Shown piece after piece: positions 8,007-18,014 of a stretch of DNA of 64,000 nt. The translations under genes and the position numbers were made by a program. The stretch comes from Lacinutrix jangbogonensis (lineage in GTDB: Bacteria > Bacteroidota > Bacteroidia > Flavobacteriales > Flavobacteriaceae). Each line of letters starts with the position of its first letter. Positions within the stretch are counted from its first letter, which is position 1. The stretch is from assembly GCF_000797445.1 (NCBI RefSeq), contig NZ_JSWF01000021.1:24839-88838 (forward strand), written 5' to 3'. The notes beneath the pieces were generated by a model. That model had not been told where the DNA came from. It ran no database searches and worked only from the letters and a program-made list of their open reading frames with translations.

Positions 8007-11000
8007 CTACTTTCTAACACTATCTGAAACCAAAAGTTTTCCTTTTTGAATTCGATTTTCGCTATGAAGAACATACATATAAAGCCCAGAACTTAATTGT
8101 AAATGCCCTATTGGAATTGTAGTATTCGATGCGGTCTTAAATTGTGCTATCTGCTTTCCTTGAATACTATACAGTGTAAATTTAATGGTATTATCTTCAG
8201 GACTTTTTATTGTTATAATACCATTACTTGACACGGGATTTGGGTAGACTAAAAATGTGTTAGTCTCAAAATTATCGACACTAAGTATATTATTTCCTAG
8301 ATTAATATTATCAATAAACAAGGTTTGACCATAAGCATTTACATTTCTAAATTTCACATACACATTGTTAGAGCCAATATATGCAGCTAAATCTATGGTT
8401 TCTGTTCTCCATTGCGTATCTGTTGGTACAAATTCACTAGTTGTATTTGGTGCTGTAGCAAGATCTGCTCCCACTTTATTATAGACAGATGTGTAGGTCG
8501 TGCCACAATCTGAAGAGATTAAAACTTCTAAACCATCGGCATAAAGACCTGAATATAGTGCATAAGCAACATCAAAAGTAAGTACAGCATCACTAGCATT
8601 GGTTGCTGTCATATTTAAAGGCGCAATAATGTCACAATATGCTCCAACAGCGCTAAAAATATAATTATTAACCATCATACAACTTGTACTTTGTCCAAAA
8701 CCACCTACCGTGTTATTATACGTCCAATTAAAATTGCTACTGGCTTCTTGTGTCCATCCTTCTGGCATAAATTGGACTTCAAAATCTTCAGCTAAACTTG
8801 TTGCGCTTAAAGCTTGAACGTCTACTGTTAAAGTATCACTAGACGCAACTCCTGCAGCATTAGTAACCGTCAAAGTAACCAAATGCGAGCCTAAAGTAGT
8901 AAAAACAACTTCTGGATTTCTAATATTAGAGGTTGCTGTATTCGCATTTTCAAAGGTCCAAGCCCAAGTGGCTCCGCTATGATTTAACATCGAGTAATCA
9001 TCAAAATAAAACACATCACCTGCACAAGTTGCCGTCAATTTATCGACCATAATTTTAGCAACAGGTCTAGCTGTTGCTTCATACAATGGGCTTTCCCAAA
9101 TTCCTTTTCCGTAGGTTGCCAAACGTATTTTACCATCACGATAAAATGGTTTTAAAGCACTTGTTCCTACCGTCGCTGGTAAATTTATAGCATCTAAAGT
9201 CCATGAAGACATGCTGTTGTTTTTGTAATACACAGAAGCACTTGTACCTACATAAACGCCTCCATTTGTGCCTCCAATAGTAACAATAGATTGAATGTTC
9301 TGAGCATTTAATGCACTTGACGTTTCATTAGTCCAAGACGTTCCACCAGAAGTAGTTTTGAATACTTTATTGCCATTATTTCCGCGGGCATAAGCCAACC
9401 ATAGTACTTGATCGTTTTCTGGGTCTAAGCTAATTAATGATCGGTTACCTCCTGTACTTGGCAATGTTATTGTGGATGTGTTTTGCCAATCGTCTGTTGT
9501 TTTTATTATCGAAGCATTACCAGAATTTGGACGCACAACAATGTACATGGTTTCTGTATTTGCTCTAGAAATTTCTATATCCAAAACTTCTGTATTCGCT
9601 GCTGCTGTATAGACTGATGTAAAACTAGTTCCACCATCTAAACTTTTATATAACTGGTTGTCTTTTCCTAAATACAAAATGTTGTGGCAGCTGGGATGAA
9701 ATTCCATTTCTGAAGACTCTGCAAACCACGGACTTTCATTTGGTAGCATGGCTATTGCTGCGTTTAATACAGAACCAGTAATAGTTTGAGGTATAATTTT
9801 ACTTCCAATAACACTAGAATATACACGTAACGTATTACTAGGATTTACATATCCTGAAGCAGGTTCTCCACCTCCTAAATCTAAAAATGCGCCACTAGGA
9901 AATCCTTCATAATAGACATCTACTCCATTATGAAACGTTCCGCCAACAAGTAAATCGTTATTCCATCCAGAATCAAATCCCCAAAAATCTACACTATTTA
10001 CACCATTCATTTTAAATTCTGGTTGCGTTGCAAACAAATCATTAGATTTATAAACACCACCATCTGTACTTGCCCAATATTCATTACCAAAAGCTCTAAA
10101 ATCTTGCATATCAACATGCATTGGATTGTAATTACCACAGCCATAATTATAAATACAAGTAAAGGTTTGCCCGCCATCTGTAGAACGCCACATCCCAATG
10201 CCTCCTACTAGTATTTCATTTGCATTGGTATTAGAAGCCATCACAGCACAATTATAAAAGCCTTGGTTAAAACCACTACCATCTGGGTTAGATGAGATAA
10301 GATTAGGATGTGTTGTTCCGTCGTAAGGTGCACCGTCAAATCCCATAGTATTTGCCCAAGAGGTTCCACCATCATTACTTCTATAGATGCCTATAAACCC
10401 ACTATCACCAGATTTAGAATCTCCTATTAAAAACGCATAAATCCTATCTGGATCGGCGTTAGAAACAGCAATTCTGGCTCCTACAACAGTTCTATTATCA
10501 TCTGTAGAATTATACCAACCTGTAGTTTGTGGAGTCCAATTTACGCCTCCATTTGTAGAGGTTAAAAACTGATGGGTATTGGTTGCATTATTACGTCTTA
10601 CCGTATATAAAATATTAGGATCATTAGTATTTGCTTTAACATCAAAACATTCAAAATTTAAAGTTTGTGTCCAAGTTGCGCCTCCATCTGCAGTACGATG
10701 CATTCCTGCTTTGCCTGCTACCAATACTATTTGAGGATTTACAGGATTGATAAAAATCTCTGCTGGATTTTCAATATAACCACCTAAAGTAATGTTACTA
10801 TCAAAAACAGCAGTCCAATTTATACCACTATCTATCGTTTTAAAAACCTCACTTCCAGAACCTATGTATACAATTTCTGGATTTGTAGGATGAACCGCTA
10901 GCGCAGAAATCCCTGCATTTGCTATTACTGCTTGTGGAGCCAATGCTGTTATTAAAGATAAAGACACATTAAACCAGTTATCTCCGCCATCTAACGTTTT

Positions 11001-11495
11001 ATAAACTTCTCCGTTTTCGGTTCCACAATACAAAATAGAAGTAGCCGCTGCACATTGTCCTACAGAATACACGTTTGCTTGTGCGCCGCTTTCTATTGTG
11101 CCACCTGCTCTAAAATTTTGAAAAGGACCAAGCATTGACCAATTACCTGTAAATCCTCGATTTTTTGAAGCCGTTTGTAATAGTCTTTTATCTAAGAGCG
11201 TTTTAAGCTCAGTTTTTTTATTATGATCATAAAAACCGTCATCATTTACAAAATTATTAATCGCTTTTCTCCAGCGTTTGTAATATTGTGTGTGATATGA
11301 TTTTACAAATAAATTATCTTTATAATAGCGCTTGTATAAAACATCTACTTGGTTAACACTTGGATTAGTACCATACATAGATTTTGCCCATTCTGGCGCA
11401 GTGGTATACAATTGACCGGAAGGAATAGTACTATTCGTTTGCGCATATAAGTTAGTCGCAATAATTAAAAAAAAGAAAAGTAATAATCTATACAT
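8007..11495 (-). CDS. Large secreted sortilin/BNR-repeat protein with PKD and T9SS domains
   Basis: The 1162-residue protein has a signal peptide (residues 1-18) and many repeats of the type 'VYKTLDGGDNWFNV', 'VFKTIDSGINW' and 'MHRTADGGATW', the Asp-box/BNR signature of sialidase- and VPS10/sortilin-like beta-propellers, covering about residues 125-800. A PKD domain follows (about 815-905, with WAWTFENANTATS), then a jelly-roll-like domain (about 910-1075) and a T9SS type A sorting tail (YPNPVSSNGIITIKS) ending in LVSDSVRK. It is therefore an exported cell-surface protein. Relatives include xyloglucanase-like and adhesion proteins; no glycosidase active site can be assigned here. No LytTR box is found upstream. 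Confidence 0.85.
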   Translation of the reverse strand: MYRLLLFFFLIIATNLYAQTNSTIPSGQLYTTAPEWAKSMYGTNPSVNQVDVLYKRYYKDNLFVKSYHTQYYKRWRKAINNFVNDDGFYDHNKKTELKTLLDKRLLQTASKNRGFTGNWSMLGPFQNFRAGGTIESGAQANVYSVGQCAAATSILYCGTENGEVYKTLDGGDNWFNVSLSLITALAPQAVIANAGISALAVHPTNPEIVYIGSGSEVFKTIDSGINWTAVFDSNITLGGYIENPAEIFINPVNPQIVLVAGKAGMHRTADGGATWTQTLNFECFDVKANTNDPNILYTVRRNNATNTHQFLTSTNGGVNWTPQTTGWYNSTDDNRTVVGARIAVSNADPDRIYAFLIGDSKSGDSGFIGIYRSNDGGTSWANTMGFDGAPYDGTTHPNLISSNPDGSGFNQGFYNCAVMASNTNANEILVGGIGMWRSTDGGQTFTCIYNYGCGNYNPMHVDMQDFRAFGNEYWASTDGGVYKSNDLFATQPEFKMNGVNSVDFWGFDSGWNNDLLVGGTFHNGVDVYYEGFPSGAFLDLGGGEPASGYVNPSNTLRVYSSVIGSKIIPQTITGSVLNAAIAMLPNESPWFAESSEMEFHPSCHNILYLGKDNQLYKSLDGGTSFTSVYTAAANTEVLDIEISRANTETMYIVVRPNSGNASIIKTTDDWQNTSTITLPSTGGNRSLISLDPENDQVLWLAYARGNNGNKVFKTTSGGTSWTNETSSALNAQNIQSIVTIGGTNGGVYVGTSASVYYKNNSMSSWTLDAINLPATVGTSALKPFYRDGKIRLATYGKGIWESPLYEATARPVAKIMVDKLTATCAGDVFYFDDYSMLNHSGATWAWTFENANTATSNIRNPEVVFTTLGSHLVTLTVTNAAGVASSDTLTVDVQALSATSLAEDFEVQFMPEGWTQEASSNFNWTYNNTVGGFGQSTSCMMVNNYIFSAVGAYCDIIAPLNMTATNASDAVLTFDVAYALYSGLYADGLEVLISSDCGTTYTSVYNKVGADLATAPNTTSEFVPTDTQWRTETIDLAAYIGSNNVYVKFRNVNAYGQTLFIDNINLGNNILSVDNFETNTFLVYPNPVSSNGIITIKSPEDNTIKFTLYSIQGKQIAQFKTASNTTIPIGHLQLSSGLYMYVLHSENRIQKGKLLVSDSVRK

Positions 11496-11697
11496 TGTAG
11501 CGTGTTTAATAATCGCACTAAAGATATATAAACTAGATAGAAAAAAGAGCTTAAATGTTTAATTTGAATCCGTTCACCAAAAACTATAGTCTAGTGTTTT
11601 TAATGTACACTATTTACCCAAATGTATTGTGCTTATTAGCTTCTTCTCGTCATAAACAGTATTCTTTTTACAATTATTCACACTTATTTTACATTTA

Positions 11698-11732
11698 TTT
11701 GACACTTAACACAGGCATTACAACTAGTTTTG
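11698..11732 (+). promoter_or_regulatory. Promoter of the serine hydrolase gene
   Basis: TTTG at 11698-11701 and TAGTTTTG at 11725-11732 match the Bacteroidota -33 and -7 elements with a 23-base spacer, at the long end of the accepted range. The ATG is 19 bases further on. The rest of the 256-base gap from 11496 shows nothing recognisable. Confidence 0.45.
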
Positions 11733-11751
11733 AAATTATAAAAATAAACTC

Positions 11752-13710
11752 ATGACTAAAATCTTAAGCCGCTTACTCGTATTGGTATTAACGCTATCAG
11801 TTCTTAACTGTAAACCATCAACAGACAAAAATGAAACAACTAGTAAAGTTGATAAAATAAACGAACTCGTTAGTTTGTATTCAGAATACGATATGTTTCA
11901 TGGTACAATTCTCGTTGCAGATCAAGGTGAGATCATCTATAAAAAAGGCTTCGGATTTGCAAATATGGAATGGGATATTCCTAACAAAGTAGATACTAAG
12001 TTTCAAATTGCTTCCATGACCAAATCGTTTACTGCCATGCTAATAATGCAATTGGTTGTTGAACATAAATTGGATGTACACGAACCAATTTCTACCTATC
12101 TTAAAGACTATCCTAAAACAAATGGAGACCAGATTACTATTCATCACCTACTCACCCATTCTGCGGGCATTGGACGCGATAGATCTAATAAAGAAAAACA
12201 CAATCAACCAGAAGCTATGGTCAATCAATTTGCAAGTATTCCCTTACGGTTTACGCCAGGAGAACGCTTTAAATATAGTAATTCTGGCTACACACTATTA
12301 GGATACATTATAGAAACCATTACAGCACAATCTTATGAAGACGTGTTGCAAGAACGCATTTTTAAACCTTTAGAAATGAAAAACTCTGGATTTCACAAAC
12401 ATAGAAAGTTGATTAAAAACATGGCTTATGGTTATAATAAAAACTTTGGCGAATATTATGATAATGATAGTACAGACGAAACTACAGCCTATGCAGCAGG
12501 CGCCATCTACTCTACTGTAGAAGATCTCTTTATTTGGGATCAAGCATTGAATACAGAACTATTGTTACCTAAAAAGTATATGGATCTCATTTTTGTAAAA
12601 CACATTATCGATTCTGATATCCATTATGGCTATGGTTGGGAACTGATAACAAAACCTATTGGCAATACGGCTGAAGAAGTAGAAACTGTTGGACACAGTG
12701 GTTCTATTGGTGGTTTTCGTTCGTTATACACTAAAATCCCGTCTCGTAATGCTTCGGTTATCATATTAAATAATTCCAGTCGCTCCTTTCGTACGTCTAT
12801 AACAACGGCTATTACAGGAATACTATATAACCAACCTTACGATTTACCTTCTATTCCTTTAGCACAATTCATGCTTAAAACCATTGAAAATGAAGGCATC
12901 GATAAAGGCATTCAGTTTTATAAAAACCATAAAGATGCACCAGAATATCATGTAAGTGAACAAGAACTTGTCGTTGCTGGTTATCGTTTTTTACATGCTG
13001 AAAACCCAAAAGCTGCGGCCAAAATTTTCAAGCTAGCTACAGAAGTGTTTCCAGACCATGACAATCCTTTCGATAGTTATGCTGAAGCATTAATGGCATT
13101 AGGAAAAAACGATGAAGCGATTAGTAATTATAAAAAGTCTTTGACCTTAAACCCAAAGAATAATAACGCTATTAAAATGCTCGCTAAATTAGGCGTAACA
13201 TATAGTACAGATCTTTTAAAAACAAATAATTGGGGAAAAGAACTGTTTGCAATCCCGTTACACTTTGCTCCAGATATTGAACTTAAAGGTTTCGAAGCTG
13301 CACGTTTTCCAAAAGGCTGGAACGATACCAAAAGTCCTAATTTTTGGACCTACGCTTTTGCTTGGAAAGTTAATATTGATAAACCGCTAACGCAAACACA
13401 AGTAGAAGACTATTTAATACAATATTACAATGGTTTATTAAGCGGTGTTAATAAAGAAAAAGACCTTGTATTGCCTAAAACAACTGTAGAAATCACACAA
13501 AATAAAGAAGGTGCTTTTGTAGGTGAAACAACTATTTACGATACTTTTGTTACTAGAAAACCACTAGTTTTACACTTTAATATAAAACAAACCCTTTGCG
13601 ACAAAAATGGTGAATCTATACTACTCTTTAGAGTATCGCCTAAAAAGTTTAATCATAAAGTATGGCGCGATTTAATGGACATTAGCGTTTTAGAAAACAG
13701 TTGCGATTAA
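11752..13710 (+). CDS. Beta-lactamase-fold serine hydrolase lipoprotein with TPR
   Basis: The 652-residue product has a lipoprotein signal (LSVLNC, Cys20). The serine beta-lactamase/penicillin-binding fold spans about residues 35-360: SxxK is S88-M-T-K91, YxN is Y175-S-N177 and the KTG-equivalent is H315-S-G317, the HxG form of class C and esterase-like members. Residues about 395-480 form TPR repeats (ENPKAAAKIFKLATE, NDEAISNYKKSLTLNPKN). The final 150 residues are an uncharacterised beta-rich domain. The protein probably acts as a D-amino-peptidase or esterase in the periplasm rather than giving antibiotic resistance. It is transcribed alone and converges with dnaE. Confidence 0.88.
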   Translation: MTKILSRLLVLVLTLSVLNCKPSTDKNETTSKVDKINELVSLYSEYDMFHGTILVADQGEIIYKKGFGFANMEWDIPNKVDTKFQIASMTKSFTAMLIMQLVVEHKLDVHEPISTYLKDYPKTNGDQITIHHLLTHSAGIGRDRSNKEKHNQPEAMVNQFASIPLRFTPGERFKYSNSGYTLLGYIIETITAQSYEDVLQERIFKPLEMKNSGFHKHRKLIKNMAYGYNKNFGEYYDNDSTDETTAYAAGAIYSTVEDLFIWDQALNTELLLPKKYMDLIFVKHIIDSDIHYGYGWELITKPIGNTAEEVETVGHSGSIGGFRSLYTKIPSRNASVIILNNSSRSFRTSITTAITGILYNQPYDLPSIPLAQFMLKTIENEGIDKGIQFYKNHKDAPEYHVSEQELVVAGYRFLHAENPKAAAKIFKLATEVFPDHDNPFDSYAEALMALGKNDEAISNYKKSLTLNPKNNNAIKMLAKLGVTYSTDLLKTNNWGKELFAIPLHFAPDIELKGFEAARFPKGWNDTKSPNFWTYAFAWKVNIDKPLTQTQVEDYLIQYYNGLLSGVNKEKDLVLPKTTVEITQNKEGAFVGETTIYDTFVTRKPLVLHFNIKQTLCDKNGESILLFRVSPKKFNHKVWRDLMDISVLENSCD

Positions 13711-13788
13711 GAATCTTTTGGTTTCATAGCGGAAACGCTTAAGCTCATTCCTTAGCGTTGTAGTACAACCATTTTATAACCAAGCATA

Positions 13789-14765
13789 TTAACCTGCAAC
13801 TCTAGGATTTGACTTAATACCGACCTTTCTACTTTTTGAAATAATCATACTACAAAAACCAAATTTCTCTGTAATAAAACCTAAACATTTATAAACGCCC
13901 AAACCATGTATTGGGTATTTATAAACCACATCTGTAAAATGTACCGCATCAAAATACTTACCAGTTTTATCTACAAACGTGCTTAATCGCATTAGTTTTC
14001 CTTGTGACGTTCTGTTATGTCTAGAATTAACCAAGTTTCCATAGATAATAACTTGTTTATTTACATGCTCAGGCATTTCAAGAGCTGTAATATCATGTGC
14101 GACGGTTTCACCTATTAAATTAAAATAACCACACAACGGAAACCCTAATAATTCCATCTCATCGTAAGCATTTTCAATGGGATCTGTCACTAATTTAGGC
14201 AACTCAAAATGCTTGTGAACAGGTTTAAATAATTTAGGGTGCTTGCTTTTAGATGTACTAGCATTCAGTTTAAAAATAGCATGCCATAATAATTCGGTTT
14301 TAGGCTTTTTAGTAAACCTAAAACACCCAATTCTTATTAATATCGATAACTGCTCGATACTCACGTTAATACGGTCTATAAAATCTTCTAAAGACAAGTA
14401 ATTACCATTCAATTGGCGTTCGTTTAAAAACCTTTGAATCACTAGTTTTTCTAAATTCCGAAGGTATCCAAAACCCAGATAAATAGCTTTCCCTAGCACT
14501 CTATTTGGGTGGTCGCTAGTATTAATACACGGTAATTCTATAATGGCGCCTTGCATTTTAGCTTCGTGTAAATAATGTTCTGCACTATAAAACCCACCAC
14601 CATTATTAAGAACAGCCACCATAAATTCTATAGGGAAATAGCATTTTAAAAACAAACTTTGATAACTTTCTACAGCATAAGATGCAGAATGGCCTTTTGC
14701 AAAAGCATAACCTGCAAAACTTTTAATTTGATTCCAAACTTCGAATATTAAAGCTTCAGAATGTC
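13789..14765 (-). CDS. dnaE: DNA polymerase III alpha, 3' part (after the frame break)
   Basis: This frame continues the polymerase: in the -1 frame relative to the upstream part it reads GHSEALIFEVWNQIKSF then FAKGHSASYAVESYQSLF, the conserved DnaE segment G(F/Y)xKxHSxxYAxxSYQ. It includes the tandem helix-hairpin-helix region (LSILIRIGCFRF) and an OB-like domain (VIIYGNLVNSRH). An in-frame methionine codon upstream gives a 329-residue frame from 14778, but that start would lie in the middle of the palm/fingers and is not a natural start. It is best read as the second half of one roughly 985-residue polymerase. See the frame-break entry at 14766-14774. Confidence 0.85.
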
Positions 14766-16748
14766 CTTTTTTTTGCAATTGGCAATAAATTTTTGCTCCA
14801 CACCTTCAAACTCTTTTTTGGAACGAAATTTACCGCTCATGCCACGTCTTAAAACATCTGCTTCGCCTAAAGTTAAATCTGCAAACTGATTGGCTACTTT
14901 TAAAACATCTTCTTGATAGACCATCACGCCATAAGTATCTGGCATAATTTTTAAAAGTATTGGATGTGCATTTTTCCTATGTTCTGGAAACCGGTGTCTT
15001 TTTATATATTCTTCCTTCATTCCAGAACCCGAAACACCTGGTCTAATAATAGAACTTGCGGCAACCAAACCCAAATAATCTTGCGTTTGTAATTTTGTCA
15101 TTAATCCACGCATAGCAGGAGATTCTACATAATAAGCGCCAATAGCACCACCACTTTTAAGTAAGTTATTAATGTTTACATCGGTTTTAAAACGCTCCAA
15201 ATCATGAATATCTATTGGTGGTAACTCGGGTCTGTTTTTAGCAATAATTTGCAAAGCATCTTTAATTTTAGCTAAACCTCTCTGACTTAAAATATCAAAC
15301 TTAAAAACGCCAACCTCTTCTGCAATATTCATATCAAACTGAACTGTAGGAAAGCCTTTTGGTGGTAAAAATGTTGCTGAATATTTATGAATAGGTTCGT
15401 CAAGAATTAAAATACCTGCCGAATGCACACTAATATAATTAGGAAAGCCTTCAATTAATTTTCCGTATTTTAAAACCAGCTGTCCAACGTCATCCAATTG
15501 ATTACTAGGTAAACGGCCTTTACTTAATTTGTCTATCTCTTCTTTTGGCAATCCAAAAACCTTACCTAATTCTCTAACTACAGCTCTATATTTAAACGTA
15601 TTATACGTTGCTAAAAGCGCAGTGTTTTCGAATCTATTAAAAATATATTGTGTAACATCTTCTCGGTCTTTCCACGAGAAATCGATATCAAAATCTGGTG
15701 GCGACGCTCGAAACGGATTGATAAACCGTTCAAAATACAAATCTAATTCTATAGGATCTACATCTGTAATCCCAATAATATAAGCGACAATACTATTGGC
15801 GCCACTGCCTCGACCCACATGAAAATAACCTTTGCGTTTAGCATAAGAAATAATATCGTAATTGATTAAAAAGAAACTTACAAAATCTAAAGCTTTTATA
15901 GTGTCTAGTTCTTTTGTTATGCGCTTATAAACCTTTTCTGTTGGCTTACTATAGCGCTTTGGCAAACCTTGATAACACAGGTTTTCCAGTAGTTTATAAT
16001 CGGTTGCGTTGCTTTTGGTATACCGTTTAAGATTTTGAGAGGTTCTTTCGCTTCCAAACCCAAAATCAATAGTACACAATGCCATAAGATTTGCTGTATT
16101 TTTTAGCACATTTGGGAAGTCTAAAAAGGCTAATGCTGTATCTTCTTTAGGCAACATAATCTCGTCCTGTTTACATTCTTCCTGTTTATCCAGTTTACTT
16201 AATAAGCAATTGTTATCAATCGCTCTCAATAATCTGTGCGCATTAAAATCTCTTTTATTTCTAATGGTTACCGTTTGAAGCACTACCAAAGTATCTGTAA
16301 AGGTTTTGAGTTTAGAAAACCTAAGCTTTCTAACTTCTGCTACGGAAATACCTATAAACTCGTAAGCTTCGAATACAGAGATCTCTAATTCTAAGACGTT
16401 TTCAAAAGGATAAATTATAAACGCATGCTCCAATTTTGGGGCTTTATCTGGAATCTCAAGCTTGTTTTCTAAATAATGAGAAAGCAAACTGTTTAATTCA
16501 TGGAAACCCTTATTGTTTTTCGCGATTCCAACAAATTGCTGCTTGGCACCATTTCTAAAATCAATGCCAACAATAGGTTTAATAGCGTAATTTTTTGCCT
16601 GTTTTATAAAATTCAGGCAGGCAGACGTGTTATTAATATCTGTTAATGCTACGCAAGACATCTCGTTTTTTTTGGCTAATTCTAATACATCAATTTCAGA
16701 AAAAGTACCATAACGCAGCGAATAATAAGAGTGACAATTTAGATACAT
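14748..16748 (-). CDS. dnaE: DNA polymerase III alpha (error-prone, DnaE-type), 5' part
   Basis: The 666-residue frame has the PHP domain at the N-terminus (NCHSYYSLRYGTFSEIDVL, VALTDINNTSA) and the catalytic palm with PDFDIDFSW, the metal-binding acidic motif, after GRGSGANSIVAYIIG. It ends at a frame break inside a run of eight A and reads a foreign 5-residue tail (DILKL). The joined length, about 985, is shorter than replicative DnaE and fits the second, SOS-associated polymerase found beside dinB/imuB genes. It follows dinB directly: the dinB stop and this ATG share base 16748, so the two are translationally coupled. Likely role: translesion synthesis after DNA damage. Confidence 0.9.
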   Translation of the reverse strand: MYLNCHSYYSLRYGTFSEIDVLELAKKNEMSCVALTDINNTSACLNFIKQAKNYAIKPIVGIDFRNGAKQQFVGIAKNNKGFHELNSLLSHYLENKLEIPDKAPKLEHAFIIYPFENVLELEISVFEAYEFIGISVAEVRKLRFSKLKTFTDTLVVLQTVTIRNKRDFNAHRLLRAIDNNCLLSKLDKQEECKQDEIMLPKEDTALAFLDFPNVLKNTANLMALCTIDFGFGSERTSQNLKRYTKSNATDYKLLENLCYQGLPKRYSKPTEKVYKRITKELDTIKALDFVSFFLINYDIISYAKRKGYFHVGRGSGANSIVAYIIGITDVDPIELDLYFERFINPFRASPPDFDIDFSWKDREDVTQYIFNRFENTALLATYNTFKYRAVVRELGKVFGLPKEEIDKLSKGRLPSNQLDDVGQLVLKYGKLIEGFPNYISVHSAGILILDEPIHKYSATFLPPKGFPTVQFDMNIAEEVGVFKFDILSQRGLAKIKDALQIIAKNRPELPPIDIHDLERFKTDVNINNLLKSGGAIGAYYVESPAMRGLMTKLQTQDYLGLVAASSIIRPGVSGSGMKEEYIKRHRFPEHRKNAHPILLKIMPDTYGVMVYQEDVLKVANQFADLTLGEADVLRRGMSGKFRSKKEFEGVEQKFIANCKKKDILKL
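14766..14774 (-). other. Frame break at an A8 run: candidate -1 slippery site in dnaE
   Basis: On the minus strand the frame reads TGC AAA AAA AAG GAC. The last seven bases of AAA AAA AAG are A_AAA_AAG in the reading phase required for -1 tandem slippage. A -1 shift there gives KKK-GHSEA and restores the whole polymerase. One missing A by mutation or by sequencing error would look the same. I see no obvious downstream stem-loop and no well-placed Shine-Dalgarno-like stimulator. Confidence 0.7.
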
Positions 16749-17962
16749 TATTGCTTTCTATGTGCTAATAAAACTGGTGGTTCGCCATTAAAAGGATTCT
16801 GAAATCTCCCAATGGTTTTCGCACCAATAGAAGAGGCGCGCATAATACTTAATTCGCCATATTTCTCGCGCACACCATCCATAGCTTTGTATAAATTTAG
16901 TAAGGCTTCGGTATCATCAAATAAATTTATTTGATAGTTACCACTCACAATATCCGTGAATTTCACACCAACCAAACGTACTAATAAACGTCGGTTATAG
17001 AGTTTTTCAAAGAGTTCTAAAGCCGTTGGAATAATGGTATGGTCTGCACTCGAATAAGGAATTTTTATTTGTTTACTATAGGTATTAAAATCTGAATATC
17101 TAATTTTAACACTCAATGTTCCTGCTAATTTATCTGCACGTCGTAATTGAAAGGCCAAATTTTCAGCCATCGCAAAAATGGTGGTTCTCAATTTGGCAAC
17201 ATCAATAGTATCTCTATTAAACGTACGTTCTGTAGAGATCGATTTCCGTTCGTGAAAAGGAATTAAAGGCGCATTATCAATCCCATGTGCGCGTTTCCAA
17301 ATCGTAACACCGTTAACACCTAAAGCACTCGCCATCATTTCAACGGGCATTTGTTGTACAACACCAACGGTATCAACACCTAAATTTCTAAGAATCTGAT
17401 ATGTTTTCTCACCAACAGAAGGGATTTTACGAATGGATAAAGGCGCCAAAAACAGTTTTTCGAAACCTGAATCAATTTTTAATTGGTTATTTGGTTTGGC
17501 TTCTCCAGTGGCCACTTTAGACACTATTTTATTTCCAGACAGTCCAAAAGAAATTGGAAGTCCAGAGTCTTTTATAATTTTTTGTCTTAATTCTGAAGCG
17601 TATTTATAAGTGCCATGAAACTTATCCATACCTGTTAAATCGGCATAAAACTCATCTACACTTGCCTTTTCAAACACAGGTACTTTCTCCTTTATAATTT
17701 CTGTAACCAAATGAGAATATTTAGTATAAATACCAGAATTCCCTTTAATTACAACTGCTTCAGGACACAAACGTCTAGCAATTTTCATGGCCATTCCCGA
17801 ATGTACACCAAACAACCTAGTCTCGTAACTGCATGCCGCTACCACGCCTCTATCTCCTGTGCCACCAACTAATAACGGTCTGTTTTGTAGACGCGAATCA
17901 ATCAATCTTTCGCAGGAGACAAAGAACGTATCTAAGTCTAGATGTAAAATAGTATTTAGCAT
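16748..17962 (-). CDS. dinB: Y-family DNA polymerase (DNA polymerase IV, DinB-like)
   Basis: The 404-residue protein has the Y-family palm motifs LDLDTFFVSCE (D8, D10) and SVDEFYADLTG, so unlike ImuB it keeps the catalytic acidic residues. A helix-hairpin-helix follows (IRKIPSVGEKTYQILRNLGV), then the little-finger domain (KSISTERTF). It should perform translesion synthesis. It heads a two-gene unit with dnaE and is divergent from the LexA-like repressor, with 52 bases between the two start codons. A TATATTTG -7 element on the minus strand ends four bases before the ATG, so the transcript may be leaderless. Confidence 0.95.
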   Translation of the reverse strand: MLNTILHLDLDTFFVSCERLIDSRLQNRPLLVGGTGDRGVVAACSYETRLFGVHSGMAMKIARRLCPEAVVIKGNSGIYTKYSHLVTEIIKEKVPVFEKASVDEFYADLTGMDKFHGTYKYASELRQKIIKDSGLPISFGLSGNKIVSKVATGEAKPNNQLKIDSGFEKLFLAPLSIRKIPSVGEKTYQILRNLGVDTVGVVQQMPVEMMASALGVNGVTIWKRAHGIDNAPLIPFHERKSISTERTFNRDTIDVAKLRTTIFAMAENLAFQLRRADKLAGTLSVKIRYSDFNTYSKQIKIPYSSADHTIIPTALELFEKLYNRRLLVRLVGVKFTDIVSGNYQINLFDDTEALLNLYKAMDGVREKYGELSIMRASSIGAKTIGRFQNPFNGEPPVLLAHRKQ

Positions 17963-17966
17963 AATG

Positions 17967-18007
17967 CAAATATAGTTTGCAAATCAAACAATGATTGTTT
18001 AGTTTTG
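17967..18007. promoter_or_regulatory. Divergent dinB / repressor promoters with palindromic operator
   Basis: For the repressor (plus strand), TTTG at 17976-17979 and TAGTTTTG at 18000-18007 form a -33/-7 pair with a 20-base spacer. For dinB (minus strand), TATATTTG occupies 17967-17974. Between them AAACAAT-G-ATTGTTT at 17986-18000 is a perfect 15-base palindrome, overlapping the repressor's spacer and -7 T. It is a good operator candidate for the S24/XRE repressor. The ATG codons lie 4 and 7 bases from the -7 elements. Confidence 0.65.
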
Positions 18008-18014
18008 AAACATT

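Noticed and set aside
11555..11755. Possible 66-residue gene before the serine hydrolase
   Set aside because: Composition is not protein-like, it overlaps the hydrolase start and runs through the likely promoter.
11752..13710. Antibiotic-resistance beta-lactamase
   Set aside because: The fold and motifs fit esterase/peptidase-type family members with TPR; nothing points to clinical-type beta-lactam hydrolysis.
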